Source: Clostridium sp. C8-1-8
GTDB lineage: Bacteria; Bacillota; Clostridia; Clostridiales; Clostridiaceae
Length of the DNA: 64,000 nt
Direction of reading: 5' to 3'
NCBI RefSeq assembly: GCF_009928445.1
Contig: NZ_JAABNO010000019.1
Location: 1 to 64,000, forward strand
The position numbers and the translations under genes are program-made. The notes below the pieces were generated by a model. It ran no database searches. It worked only from the letters and a program-made list of their open reading frames with translations, and was not told the DNA's origin. Shown in pieces: positions 17,750-27,151 of this stretch. The number at the start of each line of letters is the position of its first letter. Position 1 is the first letter of the stretch.

Positions 17750-19209
17750 TGTTTAATGATATACGTAATGGGGAGATTTATAAGAACCTTGTAGATGGTA
17801 AGTGGATTGAAACAAATACAAAGAAGCTTATAGATATAAAATCACCAATAGATGATTCAATAGTAGGAAGAGTTCAAGCAATGAGCAAAGAAGAGGTTGA
17901 TGCTGCGATACAAAATGCCAGTGATGCCCAACTATCATGGAGAAACGTTCCTCTAAATGAAAGAGCTGAAATTCTTTATAAGACTGCGGATATATTAGAT
18001 CAAAAGGCAGAAGAAATAGCAAATATAATGGTGAGAGAAGTTGCAAAGGATAAAAAGAGTGCTGTATCAGAGGTTACAAGAACTGCTGATTATATAAGAT
18101 TTACAGCAGATGCAGCTAAGAGCATGGAAGGTGAATCTATTCCTTCAGATCCATTCCCAGGTTTTAATAGAAATAAGATATCAGTAGTAACTAGAGAGCC
18201 TTTAGGAGTAGTTCTTGCTATATCACCATTTAACTATCCAGTAAATTTATCAGCATCAAAGATAGCTCCAGCTGTTGTTGCAGGTAATTCTGTTGTATTA
18301 AAGCCAGCAACTCAAGGTAGCATATCAGCTTTGTATTTAGCAAAGGCATTCCAAGAAGCAGGTCTTCCAGCAGGTGTTTTAAATACAGTAACAGGAAGAG
18401 GTAGTGAAATAGGGGATTATGCAGTTACTCATGATCATGTAGACTTCATAAACTTCACTGGAAGTACAGAGGTTGGTAAGCATATTTCGCAAATAACAGC
18501 TATGAAACCATTACTTATGGAACTTGGTGGAAAAGATGCTGCTATTGTTTTAGAAGATGCTGACTTAGATCTTACTGTTAAGAATATAATAGCAGGTGCA
18601 TACTCATATTCAGGTCAAAGATGTACAGCTGTTAAGAGAATATTAGTAATGGAGTCTGTTGCAGACGAACTAATAGAAAAACTTAAGGTTAAGATATCAG
18701 AATTAAAGGTTGGTAATCCTTTAGAACATGATCAAGTAGACGTAGTTCCACTTATAGATACTAAAGCTGCTGACTATGTAGAAGATTTAATGAGAGAAGC
18801 AGAAGAAAAAGGCGCTAAGCTTATAATTGGCGGCAATAGAGAAGGAAACTTAATATATCCTACTTTATATGATAATGTAAATGTAGATATGAGATTGGCA
18901 TGGGAAGAACCATTTGGACCAGTACTTCCTATAATAAGAATAAGTGACAGAGATGCAGCCATAAAGATAGCAAATGCATCAGAATACGGATTACAATCAT
19001 CAGTATTTACTAAAGATATAAATGCAGCTTTCTATATAGCTTCAAAACTTGAGGTTGGTACTGTTCAAGTCAATAATAAGACTGAAAGAGGCCCAGATCA
19101 CTTCCCATTCCTTGGAGTTAAGTCTTCAGGTATAGGTACTCAAGGAATAAGATACTCTATAGAAGCTATGAGCAGGCCAAAGGCTATAGTAATAAATCTA
19201 GCTGAGTAG
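17749..19209 (+). CDS. gapN: Non-phosphorylating NADP-dependent glyceraldehyde-3-phosphate dehydrogenase
   Basis: 486 aa, aldehyde dehydrogenase superfamily. It oxidises glyceraldehyde-3-phosphate to 3-phosphoglycerate with NADP, yielding NADPH but no ATP. The catalytic Glu258 is in MELGGKDA and the nucleophile Cys292 in GQRCTAVKR, 34 residues apart, as Glu250/Cys284 in the Streptococcus enzyme. INFTGSTEVGK is the cofactor loop. ATG overlaps the glutaredoxin stop. Placing an NADPH source in one operon with trxB and a glutaredoxin suggests that the three serve thiol redox balance; that link is inferred. Confidence 0.9.
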   Translation: MFNDIRNGEIYKNLVDGKWIETNTKKLIDIKSPIDDSIVGRVQAMSKEEVDAAIQNASDAQLSWRNVPLNERAEILYKTADILDQKAEEIANIMVREVAKDKKSAVSEVTRTADYIRFTADAAKSMEGESIPSDPFPGFNRNKISVVTREPLGVVLAISPFNYPVNLSASKIAPAVVAGNSVVLKPATQGSISALYLAKAFQEAGLPAGVLNTVTGRGSEIGDYAVTHDHVDFINFTGSTEVGKHISQITAMKPLLMELGGKDAAIVLEDADLDLTVKNIIAGAYSYSGQRCTAVKRILVMESVADELIEKLKVKISELKVGNPLEHDQVDVVPLIDTKAADYVEDLMREAEEKGAKLIIGGNREGNLIYPTLYDNVNVDMRLAWEEPFGPVLPIIRISDRDAAIKIANASEYGLQSSVFTKDINAAFYIASKLEVGTVQVNNKTERGPDHFPFLGVKSSGIGTQGIRYSIEAMSRPKAIVINLAE

Positions 19210-19274
19210 TATGTATAGATACAAGTAGTATAATATTATTATTAATCTAAAATATATTTATTTAAGATTAAATG

Positions 19275-19307
19275 AAAAAGCTAAGGATATATACCTTGGC
19301 TTTTTTG
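19275..19307 (+). terminator. Terminator of trxB-grx-gapN
   Basis: AAAAGCTAAGG (19276-19286) pairs with CCTTGGCTTTT (one T-G pair) around ATATATA, followed by TTTTGCTTTT. Confidence 0.85.
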
Positions 19308-19483
19308 CTTTTCATAATTTCATATTATTTGTTTCAAAAAGTAAGATGCTAAAAATATCTTTATTATAATAGTTAGTTTACATAGCACACTCAGCATTAC
19401 AAATGAGTCCAATAATATACTATTAAAGGCTATGCTGAACCGATAACATTGGTAACTTAACCTTTTTATTGATTAATTAGTGT

Positions 19484-19523
19484 TTGACTAACTAAAAGTC
19501 ATGTTGTACAATAAGTACAACAT
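19484..19523 (+). promoter_or_regulatory. Promoter overlapped by a 9-bp inverted repeat, upstream of trmB-MATE
   Basis: TTGACT (19484-19489), 17-bp spacer, TACAAT (19507-19512). The inverted repeat ATGTTGTAC-AATAA-GTACAACAT (19501-19523, 9/9 pairs) covers the -10 and the start point. It looks like an operator; the regulator downstream is a candidate ligand. The 215-nt stretch between it and the gene has no ORF of note. The remaining 5' part of the 528-nt spacer (19308-19483) shows nothing I can name. Confidence 0.6.
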
Positions 19524-19737
19524 TGATGATATGATGTGAAAAGATATAAGAGTATATTGTTTTATAGGTATAGATTAATATATTTACAAAATTATATATT
19601 TATCATTGAGCTATTGAGATTACACTATATTATACATCTTCATTAGTGACAACTATATTATAGATAATTATTAAGTAATTCAGATTTTATAATATATAAA
19701 TAAAAACAAAAGTTTTTATAATGAAACAGGAGTAGGT

Positions 19738-20544
19738 ATGAACGATATAATTAATAAATTACAAGATTTTAATTTTACGAAAACTGAGGCTGAAGTTTAT
19801 TTATGTTTGCTTAAGAATGGTCAGTTAAATGGATCACAGATATCCAAATTGCTTAATATATCCAGAAGCTCTGTATACAGCTGCTTAGAGAGTTTATATA
19901 AGAGAGGAAATGTATTGATGTTATCTGGAGAGCCTACGATTTATAAAGCTCAATCCCCGGATACTTTAATAAATAATATAAAAGCCAATTATCAGAACTC
20001 TATAGAGATTTTAGAAGAGTCCTTAAGTAATATGGAAAGAAGTGAACTAGATGATCAATACTGGAATATGAAGGGATATTCTAACTTTATTGAAACTACG
20101 AAGAAACTATTAGTGGAAGCAGAAAGTGAAGTATATATATCCACTACCTTTGAATTAAAGTTATTTGAAGAAGAACTGAAAAAGCTTATAGAGAGGAACA
20201 TTAGAATAATAGTTTTCTCTTTCGAGAGTCTTGATGTGGAAGGACTAGATTTGGAATACTATCATCACGAGAGTAAGAGTATCTTTTATGATGGCAGAAG
20301 GTGGATGATGATAGTTGATAATAAAAAGGCACTTATAGCTAACGAAACTAATGATGAGGATATTCTTGGCACAGTTACAGAAAATTCATTGATGGTTTCA
20401 ATAATATCTGAGCATATACACCATGATATTTATCTTTTAAAGCTTAAGGATAAATACAATAAGAATTTAGTTACCAGTGATATATTGATTAATAGTGGCT
20501 TTGAGATGGGATCATCGGTTTGTAAAAGTAAAAAAGATAGATAG
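19738..20544 (+). CDS. TrmB-family transcriptional regulator
   Basis: 268 aa. The N-terminal winged helix-turn-helix (LQDFNFTKTEAEVYLCLLKNG, SQISKLLNISRSSVYSCLESL) matches the TrmB/HTH_11-type family. The C-terminal half, from about residue 110, resembles the PLD-like ligand domain of this family (VYISTTFELKLFEEELKKLI). AGGAG lies 6 nt before ATG. It is followed by a MATE transporter gene 28 nt downstream, so it probably controls that pump. Ligand unknown. Confidence 0.85.
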   Translation: MNDIINKLQDFNFTKTEAEVYLCLLKNGQLNGSQISKLLNISRSSVYSCLESLYKRGNVLMLSGEPTIYKAQSPDTLINNIKANYQNSIEILEESLSNMERSELDDQYWNMKGYSNFIETTKKLLVEAESEVYISTTFELKLFEEELKKLIERNIRIIVFSFESLDVEGLDLEYYHHESKSIFYDGRRWMMIVDNKKALIANETNDEDILGTVTENSLMVSIISEHIHHDIYLLKLKDKYNKNLVTSDILINSGFEMGSSVCKSKKDR

Positions 20545-20572
20545 TATAAGTATTGAAGCGGAGATGATTAGT

Positions 20573-21943
20573 TTGACCAAGAAGAAAGCATCAAAAAGTA
20601 AAATGACAGTATTTAACTTAACATGGCCTATTTTTATAGAAACCTTGTTATTTATGTTGCTAGGTAGTGTAGACACACTTATGTTAAGCAGATATTCTGA
20701 TAACTCAGTTGCTGCTGTTGGAGTATCCAATCAGTTAATATCCATGATGAACATAATGTTTGGAATTTTATCTACAGGTACTTCTGTACTTATAGCTCAG
20801 AACCTAGGTGCTGGCAATAAGAAAATGGCCTCTAAGGTTGCTACAGTGTCATTAATAATAAACTTGATATTTGGGCTAACGCTGAGTGCAATAATGTATT
20901 TTGCTGCACATGGGATTTTAAGTACCATGGGAATAAGACCTGAGCTCATGAAGTTTGCATCTCAGTATCTTCAGATCGTTGGTGGTTTCTTATTTGTTCA
21001 GGCAGTTATGATGACTTGTACTGCTATAGTTAGAAGTCATGGATTAACTAAAATATCTATGTATGTAACCATAGGCATGAATGTATTGCATGTTATCCTA
21101 GATTATATCTTTATATTTGGTGCATTTGGAATTCCTGTTTTAGGAGTTGCAGGTGTGGCTATATCAACTAATATAAGTAAAATTGTTGGACTAATCATAA
21201 TGCTTTTTGTAGTATTTAGAAATGTTGAAAGAGGATTCAGTTTGAAAAATCTAACGCCATTTCCTAAGAAGATAGTCAAGGATCTTTTAAAGATAGGGGT
21301 ACCAACAGCAGGAGAGCAGCTTTCATACAATGTATCTCAACTAGTTATAACTTATTTTATAAACTTTTTGGGAAATGAGGCATTAACAACTAAAGCTTAT
21401 GTACAAAATATAGTAATGTTTGCATATTTATTCTCCGTGGCAATAGGACAAGGGACTGAGATATTGGTAGGGCACCTTGTAGGAGCTGAGGAAAATGAGA
21501 AGGCGTATAAGACCTGTATACACAGTTTGAAGCTTGCATTAACAACAGCTTTTTCTATAGCATTAATATTTGGAGTCTTCCGAAATCAGGCCTTAGGTAT
21601 ATTTACATCAAATCCTAAGATACTAGCTGTAGGTGGGATTATTCTTATAATAGACGTATTTTTAGAACCAGGACGATCCTTCAATTTGGTTGTTATAAAT
21701 TCTCTAAGAGCATCTGGAGATGTTAAGTTCCCCGTTTACATGGGGATTTGCTCCATGTGGGGAGTTAGTGTTACCTTATCCTATCTATTAGGCATAAAAC
21801 TTGGTCTAGGACTTGCAGGGATGTGGGTTGCCTTTGCTTGTGACGAATGGTTTAGAGGAGTGTTGATGTTATGGAGATGGAGATCAAGAAAGTGGGAAAG
21901 TATGGCCTTTGTTAAAAAAGGAATGATAAGTCAGGAAAGTTAG
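20573..21943 (+). CDS. MATE-family multidrug efflux transporter
   Basis: About 457 aa with 12 predicted membrane helices. The first half begins MTVFNLTWPIFIETLLFMLLGSVD and DTLMLSRYSDNSVAAVGVSNQ, characteristic of MATE pumps that use Na+ or H+ gradients to expel cationic compounds. The in-frame ATG at 20564 touches the only ribosome site (GGAG, 20560-20563) and has no spacer, so the TTG at 20573 is the better start. An ATG at 20495 overlaps trmB. It is cotranscribed with the TrmB regulator and ends in a terminator. Confidence 0.9.
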   Translation: MTKKKASKSKMTVFNLTWPIFIETLLFMLLGSVDTLMLSRYSDNSVAAVGVSNQLISMMNIMFGILSTGTSVLIAQNLGAGNKKMASKVATVSLIINLIFGLTLSAIMYFAAHGILSTMGIRPELMKFASQYLQIVGGFLFVQAVMMTCTAIVRSHGLTKISMYVTIGMNVLHVILDYIFIFGAFGIPVLGVAGVAISTNISKIVGLIIMLFVVFRNVERGFSLKNLTPFPKKIVKDLLKIGVPTAGEQLSYNVSQLVITYFINFLGNEALTTKAYVQNIVMFAYLFSVAIGQGTEILVGHLVGAEENEKAYKTCIHSLKLALTTAFSIALIFGVFRNQALGIFTSNPKILAVGGIILIIDVFLEPGRSFNLVVINSLRASGDVKFPVYMGICSMWGVSVTLSYLLGIKLGLGLAGMWVAFACDEWFRGVLMLWRWRSRKWESMAFVKKGMISQES

Positions 21944-21970
21944 TTAGTATGAGCTTATATTAATATAGTA

Positions 21971-22011
21971 AACATGCATAAATAGGAAGTTCCTTATATG
22001 CATGTTTTTTT
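21971..22011 (+). terminator. Terminator of trmB-MATE
   Basis: AACATGCATA (21971-21980) and TATGCATGTT (21997-22006) are exact complements, followed by T7. Confidence 0.9.
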
Positions 22012-22112
22012 ACTTCAAAGGAAATTATAACTTATTTGTAAGCTAAGTATAATAATTTCGGCATTTACGAATAGATGGTTATAGAATACAGTAAGAACTA
22101 GATCGTATTAGC

Positions 22113-22152
22113 CTATCAGAATTTCTTTACATAGGTTAAGAAGTTCTGGTAG
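22113..22152 (+). repeat. 15-bp hairpin upstream of pepF
   Basis: CTATCAGAATTTCTT (22113-22127) pairs with AAGAAGTTCTGGTAG (22138-22152) through 13 Watson-Crick and two G-T pairs, loop of 10 nt. No T run follows. The 400-nt spacer 21944-22342 holds this and the terminator but no gene that I can see. Confidence 0.45.
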
Positions 22153-22342
22153 ATGAGTAAAACTTTAAACTTAATTAACATAATATATTCAATAATTTAA
22201 TAAGTTTATAGAAGGATTTTTAAGTTTCATAAATAATATTTAATAATAAAGAATTTTTAATTAGGAAAGAGGTGTAAATTAGTACTTATAGAGTTAGTAA
22301 ATTAACTTTCCATAAAAGAACTCTTTAGTGCTAATAATTAAT

Positions 22343-24127
22343 ATGGATAATAATGAAAAGATGAAGTGGAGCTTAAAGGAATTATATTCTTCATTTAATG
22401 GTGAAGATTTTAGAAATGATATGAAATTATTTGATCAATGTATAGAAAAGTTTATATCATGGGCTGAAAATGACCTTAAGGATAATGATGAACCTATAAA
22501 AAAATTAGAGACTTATATAAATCTAATAAAAGAATATATTGGTTTAGAGGGAAGGCTTAGCAGCTTTGCCAGCCTAAGTTTTTCAGCAGATGCAAAGAAT
22601 GAAGAAGCAAAGAAGTATTTAGGTATGATAGAAAAGAAGCAAACAAAGATAACAGGAGCACAGGTTAAGTTTGCAAAATGGATAAGCAGCTTAGAAGATT
22701 TAGATAAGATAATAAGAGCTTCTGACTTATTGAAAGAGCATGAATTTTATCTAAAAGAGATAGTTCTAGAAAACAAGCATATATTAAGTGAAAAAGAAGA
22801 AGTTGCTATATCCAAAATGAGATTAACTAGTTCTAGCGCCTGGCTGAAGCTTAAAAATCAATTGACATCAAATCATAAGGTAGAGATTGAGATAGACGGA
22901 AAGAAAGAAAAGCTGGCTATAACTAAGGTGAAAAACTTATTATTTTCAGATAATAAGGAATTAAGAAAGAAAGCTTTTTATGCTGAGTTGGAAAGTAATG
23001 ATAGTATAGCAGAGGGAGTTGCAGCTTCGCTAAATGGTATAAAAGGTGAAGTATTAACTATTTGTGAGCTAAAAGGATATGAATCACCGCTTAAGATGAC
23101 TCTTGAAAACTCTCGAATGGATGAAGAAACCTTAAATGTTATGCTTAAAGTTATGAAGGAAAGCTTAGTAGACTTCAAAAAGTACTTTTTTAAGAAAGCT
23201 GAGCTTTTAGGCTACCAGGGTAAGCTTCCTTATTATGATATAATGGCTCCAGTTGGAGAGAAGGATATGTCTTTTAGCTATGATGAAGCTGAAAGATTTA
23301 TAGTAAAGCATTTCTCATCATTTTCAGAAGAAATGGGCAACCTTGCTAAAAAGGCTTTTGACAATAGGTGGATAGATGCGGAGGTAAGGGATGGGAAAAG
23401 AAGTGGTGCCTTCTGTCATAACTTACATTTCATAAAGGAGAGCAGAGTTCTTTGTAGCTTTGATGGAAACTTTAAAAATGTATGCACTATAGCCCATGAA
23501 TTAGGTCACGCCTACCACGGATATGTATTACAGAAGGAAAGCATACTGAACTCATCATATCCTATGCCTCTTGCGGAGACTGCATCTATATTTGCTGAAA
23601 ATATTGTGAGAAATGCAGCTTTAGAAACTGCCAATAAGGAGGAAGCTCTGGTTATATTAGGAGCAGAACTTGTAAACTGCGCTAGTGTAATAGTGGATAT
23701 TTATGCAAGGTTCCTATTTGAGGATGAAGTATTTAAGAGAAGAAAAGATGGTGAATTGTCTTTAGAGGAATTAAAAGATTTAATGCTTTGGGCGGAGAAG
23801 GAAGCTTATGGAGAGGCAATACTAGAGGAAACCTTAGATCCATATGCTTGGGTGCATAAGCCTCACTATTACTATGTAGGAAGAAATTATTATAATTTCC
23901 CATATGCTTTTGGCCTTTTATTCTCTAAGGGTTTATACAAACTTTATATAGAAGAAGGAAGTAACTTTGTAGAAAGGTATAATGAAGTTCTTAGGTTAAC
24001 AGGTAAGGCTAATGTTTATGATGTAGCTAAATATATAGGAATAGATTTACATGATGAGTCCTTCTGGAAGGGATCTATAGACATGGTAAAAAGGGATATA
24101 GAGAAGTTTTGTAATATATCAAGGTAG
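22343..24127 (+). CDS. pepF: Oligoendopeptidase, M3 family (PepF type)
   Basis: About 594 aa cytoplasmic zinc peptidase cleaving oligopeptides. The zinc motif HELGHAYHG (HExxH) lies about two thirds along, with the third ligand Glu in LAETASIFAEN, and PHYYYVGRNYYNFPYAFG near the C terminus, as in PepF. A GTG at 22328 also opens the frame. Neither start has a clear ribosome site (nearest is AAGAGGTG at about 22265), so weak translation or a remote start is possible; ATG 22343 is preferred from the family N terminus (MKWSLKELY). Confidence 0.9.
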   Translation: MDNNEKMKWSLKELYSSFNGEDFRNDMKLFDQCIEKFISWAENDLKDNDEPIKKLETYINLIKEYIGLEGRLSSFASLSFSADAKNEEAKKYLGMIEKKQTKITGAQVKFAKWISSLEDLDKIIRASDLLKEHEFYLKEIVLENKHILSEKEEVAISKMRLTSSSAWLKLKNQLTSNHKVEIEIDGKKEKLAITKVKNLLFSDNKELRKKAFYAELESNDSIAEGVAASLNGIKGEVLTICELKGYESPLKMTLENSRMDEETLNVMLKVMKESLVDFKKYFFKKAELLGYQGKLPYYDIMAPVGEKDMSFSYDEAERFIVKHFSSFSEEMGNLAKKAFDNRWIDAEVRDGKRSGAFCHNLHFIKESRVLCSFDGNFKNVCTIAHELGHAYHGYVLQKESILNSSYPMPLAETASIFAENIVRNAALETANKEEALVILGAELVNCASVIVDIYARFLFEDEVFKRRKDGELSLEELKDLMLWAEKEAYGEAILEETLDPYAWVHKPHYYYVGRNYYNFPYAFGLLFSKGLYKLYIEEGSNFVERYNEVLRLTGKANVYDVAKYIGIDLHDESFWKGSIDMVKRDIEKFCNISR

Positions 24128-24270
24128 CCGTTAAAACTATTAAAATATCGAGTTTTAAAGGTTAGATACACTTTAATCTATTTCAGTCTTTAGTAAAAGA
24201 ACTTAAAAATAGTTTTAGTAACAACACAATAAATGGTATTGTAAAATTAAGTAAATGGGGTAAAATAATA

Positions 24271-24303
24271 TTAAGTGATTTTACCTGTTTGTATATCACT
24301 TAA
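24271..24303 (+). repeat. 9-bp inverted repeat in the lepB leader
   Basis: TTAAGTGAT (24271-24279) and ATCACTTAA (24295-24303) are exact complements with a 15-nt loop, 50 nt before the lepB start. It is possibly an operator or leader hairpin. No T tract. Confidence 0.4.
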
Positions 24304-24352
24304 GCTCCATAGTCCATTTCTAGAAAAGTCATATTTAAGTATGGGAGGATGT

Positions 24353-24937
24353 ATGATCAATAAAAAGAAATTATTTAAAGAGATTATGGGATGGGTCTAT
24401 CCCATAGTAGGCGCTCTTATTTTAGTAACCATACTTGATACTAAAGTTTTTGCAATGGTACAAGTGCAACAAAAATCAATGGAAAATACACTTGAAAATG
24501 GTCAAGAACTACTTATAGATAAGATAACTTACGATTTTAAAGAACCAAAAAGAGGAGATATAGTGATATTCTTAGAAGATAAAAGTAGGGATAAGGCTTT
24601 AGCAGATTTTAAGATATTTTTAGATGATTTACTTAACCATAAGGATATACGCTTAGTAAAACGTGTAATCGGAGTACCAGGAGATGAAATTGATCTTAGA
24701 GATGGATCTGTTTATGTTAATGGTAACAAACTATCTGAGGATTATGCTCAAGGTAATACAGAAAAGCAGCAGATAAACTTCCCGCTAAAAGTAGCAAAGG
24801 GAAAACTGTTTGTGCTAGGTGATAACAGAGAGGTTAGTATAGATAGTAGATCCTTTGGTCTTATCGACGAAAATCAGGTTGAAGGAAAAGCCCGACTTAG
24901 AATATGGCCTTTAGATAAGTTAAGTACTATAAAGTAA
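24353..24937 (+). CDS. lepB: Signal peptidase I
   Basis: 194 aa membrane-bound serine protease that removes signal peptides. One N-terminal membrane helix (about 15-34) precedes the catalytic Ser42 (QKSMENTL; usual motif SMxPTL, here with Asn for Pro). The presumed general base Lys103 is in RLVKRVIGVPGDEI, and GDNREVSIDSRSFG is box E. GGGAGG is 5 nt before the ATG; an upstream in-frame start at 24275 would add 26 residues without a ribosome site. It stands alone, convergent with the anti-sigma operon across a shared terminator. Confidence 0.93.
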   Translation: MINKKKLFKEIMGWVYPIVGALILVTILDTKVFAMVQVQQKSMENTLENGQELLIDKITYDFKEPKRGDIVIFLEDKSRDKALADFKIFLDDLLNHKDIRLVKRVIGVPGDEIDLRDGSVYVNGNKLSEDYAQGNTEKQQINFPLKVAKGKLFVLGDNREVSIDSRSFGLIDENQVEGKARLRIWPLDKLSTIK

Positions 24938-24938
24938 G

Positions 24939-24980
24939 AAACAAACCACTGAAAGGGTATACTCTCAGTGGTTTGTTTTT
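24939..24980. terminator. Bidirectional terminator, lepB / anti-sigma operon
   Basis: AAACAAACCACTGA (24939-24952) and TCAGTGGTTTGTTT (24965-24978) are exact complements with a 12-nt loop. A-rich and T-rich flanks allow use in both directions. Confidence 0.92.
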
Positions 24981-26349
24981 ATTTTAAGTTAATCTCTAAT
25001 GGAGCGCCTTGAGATAATGTCTTATAAAATGGGAAGGATACGTTATATCCATAAGTTTTAGTATTATCAATATTATCATATTCTAAGATATAGGAGTCTT
25101 TTTCCTTTGAGTTAGTATCTTTATAGAATTTAGTGTAATCTTGATGAATATACATTTCAAGCTCATCTCCATGTTTTTCAGCTAGATTAATAGGGTAGTA
25201 AGCTTTTAATAGATTATTAGGATCATCTAGGTTAAAGTAAAATTTAATATTATCAGAGTTTTTTTCAATTTTATTTATTTTTATAGTGCCTATATTATCT
25301 ACGTGAAAGCTTCTTAATGTGTATAAGTCATGAGCTTTATGGAACTCTTCAGGAGTTGAAATTACTCGCTTATCGTCTTTAATGACCTCAGATCTATTAG
25401 TTAATGAGGCGGAAATGTAAAGTTTTTTTGCATCTTTTTCAACTTTGGTAAAATCGGTTATATAATAGCCGCTATCGTCAGACCTTGAGGTAATGGTATT
25501 ATATATTCTTCCTTTATCATCAAATAAATAGAATTCGAAATCAATGGGATCTTTATCACCTTTTTCTAAAGAAAACTTAATTGAAGTGTTTAAAGGACTT
25601 GTTTTTAATCTATTAATCTTTACAGTATCTATATTGCCTAACTTTATTTTCCCCGGATTATTTTTGGATATGGTACTTTCTAGGGTATTTTCTCTAGATA
25701 CAGGAACTAAAAATTTTACGTATAAATTAGGAATGTCATGGTTTCTTATAACTAAGTTCATATCCAATCTTTTAGGAACCTTCTTAGCTGGTGCAACCTC
25801 AAGTTTAGATACTATCAATATAGTATCGTCATCAAGTATAGTAGAACTGTTATCGGCACTCATAAATATAAGATTACCATTTGATACTAATGGAGAAATA
25901 TCAAAATCATTTGCTTTTTTATCATTCTTATCTTTATTTAATCCTGGCTTAAAGATTCTAAGTGCTACCATAACATTTTCATCATCAGCCATAAGTTTGT
26001 CTATAGTGAATTTATATCCATCCTTTTCTTGACTTAAACCTATATAACTAGAGAAATCTTTAAATTCTTTATAATATCCAAGCTTTTCGTATAATGAGTC
26101 TATTAATGGAATGCTTTCGATAAAAGGATCAGCAAAAGCAGGTTTTACTGAAAAAGTTCCGATAGTTATTATAAGCGCCATAGAAGCCGCTATATAGGCA
26201 TATTTCTTTTTATTATTAGCTTTGAGCTTTTTTCTAAATTTATTTTTAATATTTTTTATCTCTATGTCAGTAAGAGTTGCATCTATATTTTCATAATCCT
26301 CTTCGTCAAAAAATGAGGAGTTTAATATTTCATATATATTATCACTCAT
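24979..26349 (-). CDS. Membrane-anchored anti-sigma factor with DUF4179-like domain
   Basis: 456 aa. A short cytoplasmic N-terminal region (1-48) is followed by a single membrane helix at about 50-70 (YAYIAASMALIITIGTFS) and a large extracellular domain beginning AFADPFIESIPLIDSLYEK, as in DUF4179 proteins that partner ECF sigma factors. It starts within the last 8 bases of the sigma gene, whose end carries its GGAGG site, so the two are translationally coupled. Its role as anti-sigma is inferred from this layout; the signal sensed outside is unknown. Confidence 0.8.
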   Translation of the reverse strand: MSDNIYEILNSSFFDEEDYENIDATLTDIEIKNIKNKFRKKLKANNKKKYAYIAASMALIITIGTFSVKPAFADPFIESIPLIDSLYEKLGYYKEFKDFSSYIGLSQEKDGYKFTIDKLMADDENVMVALRIFKPGLNKDKNDKKANDFDISPLVSNGNLIFMSADNSSTILDDDTILIVSKLEVAPAKKVPKRLDMNLVIRNHDIPNLYVKFLVPVSRENTLESTISKNNPGKIKLGNIDTVKINRLKTSPLNTSIKFSLEKGDKDPIDFEFYLFDDKGRIYNTITSRSDDSGYYITDFTKVEKDAKKLYISASLTNRSEVIKDDKRVISTPEEFHKAHDLYTLRSFHVDNIGTIKINKIEKNSDNIKFYFNLDDPNNLLKAYYPINLAEKHGDELEMYIHQDYTKFYKDTNSKEKDSYILEYDNIDNTKTYGYNVSFPFYKTLSQGAPLEINLK

Positions 26350-26908
26350 TTATGATACCTCCATAAAAGTCATTTATTTGTTTCTTTAACTGCTTCTTCC
26401 CTCTAAATATTCTATTGTCTACAGAAGATCTGGATAAATTTAAGGCCAAGCATATTTCATTTATGCTCTCACCCATAAGATACCTTCGTATGAAGATATC
26501 CTTGTCAGGGTAAGACATGGTGCTTATGATATCTAAAATCTCTTTATTACTTTCCTTAGCTAGTATCTCTGATTCAGTACTTTTTTCATCTATGATGCTT
26601 ACATCATCAATATCACAGTTATTTTTCGACTTTGACAGCTTTCTTTTATAATCAATGGCATTGTACTTACTAACTGCAATTAACCATGAAGTAAACTTTG
26701 CTTCTTTTGCTTTGTATGAGGTTATATTATTCCAAATCTTTAGCAATACGTCATTCAAACATTCCATGCAATCCTCCCTATGGTCTATTCCGATTACAGA
26801 GACTATTACCTTAAAAATCAAATTTGAATAGTTGTCAACAACGTAGTCTAGTGCAGAAGGATTCTTCTTAATTAGCTGATCTATAAAGTTCTCACTAGTG
26901 ATTTTCAT
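26342..26908 (-). CDS. ECF-type RNA polymerase sigma factor
   Basis: 188 aa, sigma-70 family with region 2 (LDYVVDNYSNLIFKVIVSV, WLIAVSKYNAIDYKRK) and region 4 (DIFIRRYLMGESINEICLALNLSRSSVDNRIFRGKK, helix-turn-helix). No regions 1 or 3, hence the extracytoplasmic-function group. An in-frame ATG at 26926 lies upstream of the AAGGAAGGTG site, so the ATG at 26908 is used. It is followed by, and overlaps, the anti-sigma gene. Confidence 0.9.
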   Translation of the reverse strand: MKITSENFIDQLIKKNPSALDYVVDNYSNLIFKVIVSVIGIDHREDCMECLNDVLLKIWNNITSYKAKEAKFTSWLIAVSKYNAIDYKRKLSKSKNNCDIDDVSIIDEKSTESEILAKESNKEILDIISTMSYPDKDIFIRRYLMGESINEICLALNLSRSSVDNRIFRGKKQLKKQINDFYGGIINE

Positions 26909-27097
26909 ATTGCACCTTCCTTTCATATATAACTACGAAGCTATATATTATAATCTCTCGTAAAATTTAACAATTTATATTTTATAATAAATACACATAA
27001 AGATGTACAACTTCAATGCCAAAGATATTTTTAAAAATACCTTACATTCTGAGTATAGAATTTGTAAAAATACTTTATTATCATTATAAGTGCATAC

Positions 27098-27133
27098 AAA
27101 AAATCACTGAGTAAATAAACTCAGTGATTTTTT
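27098..27133. terminator. Terminator after the CBS gene (bidirectional form)
   Basis: AAAAAATCACTGAGT (27098-27112) and ACTCAGTGATTTTTT (27119-27133) are exact 15-bp complements with a 6-nt loop. It lies 18 nt past the stop of the minus-strand CBS gene. Confidence 0.92.
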
Positions 27134-27151
27134 AGTTAATATTTTAAGTTT

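Noticed and set aside
25544..26032. 162-codon plus-strand open frame
   Set aside because: Antisense to the anti-sigma gene; no ribosome site or family similarity.
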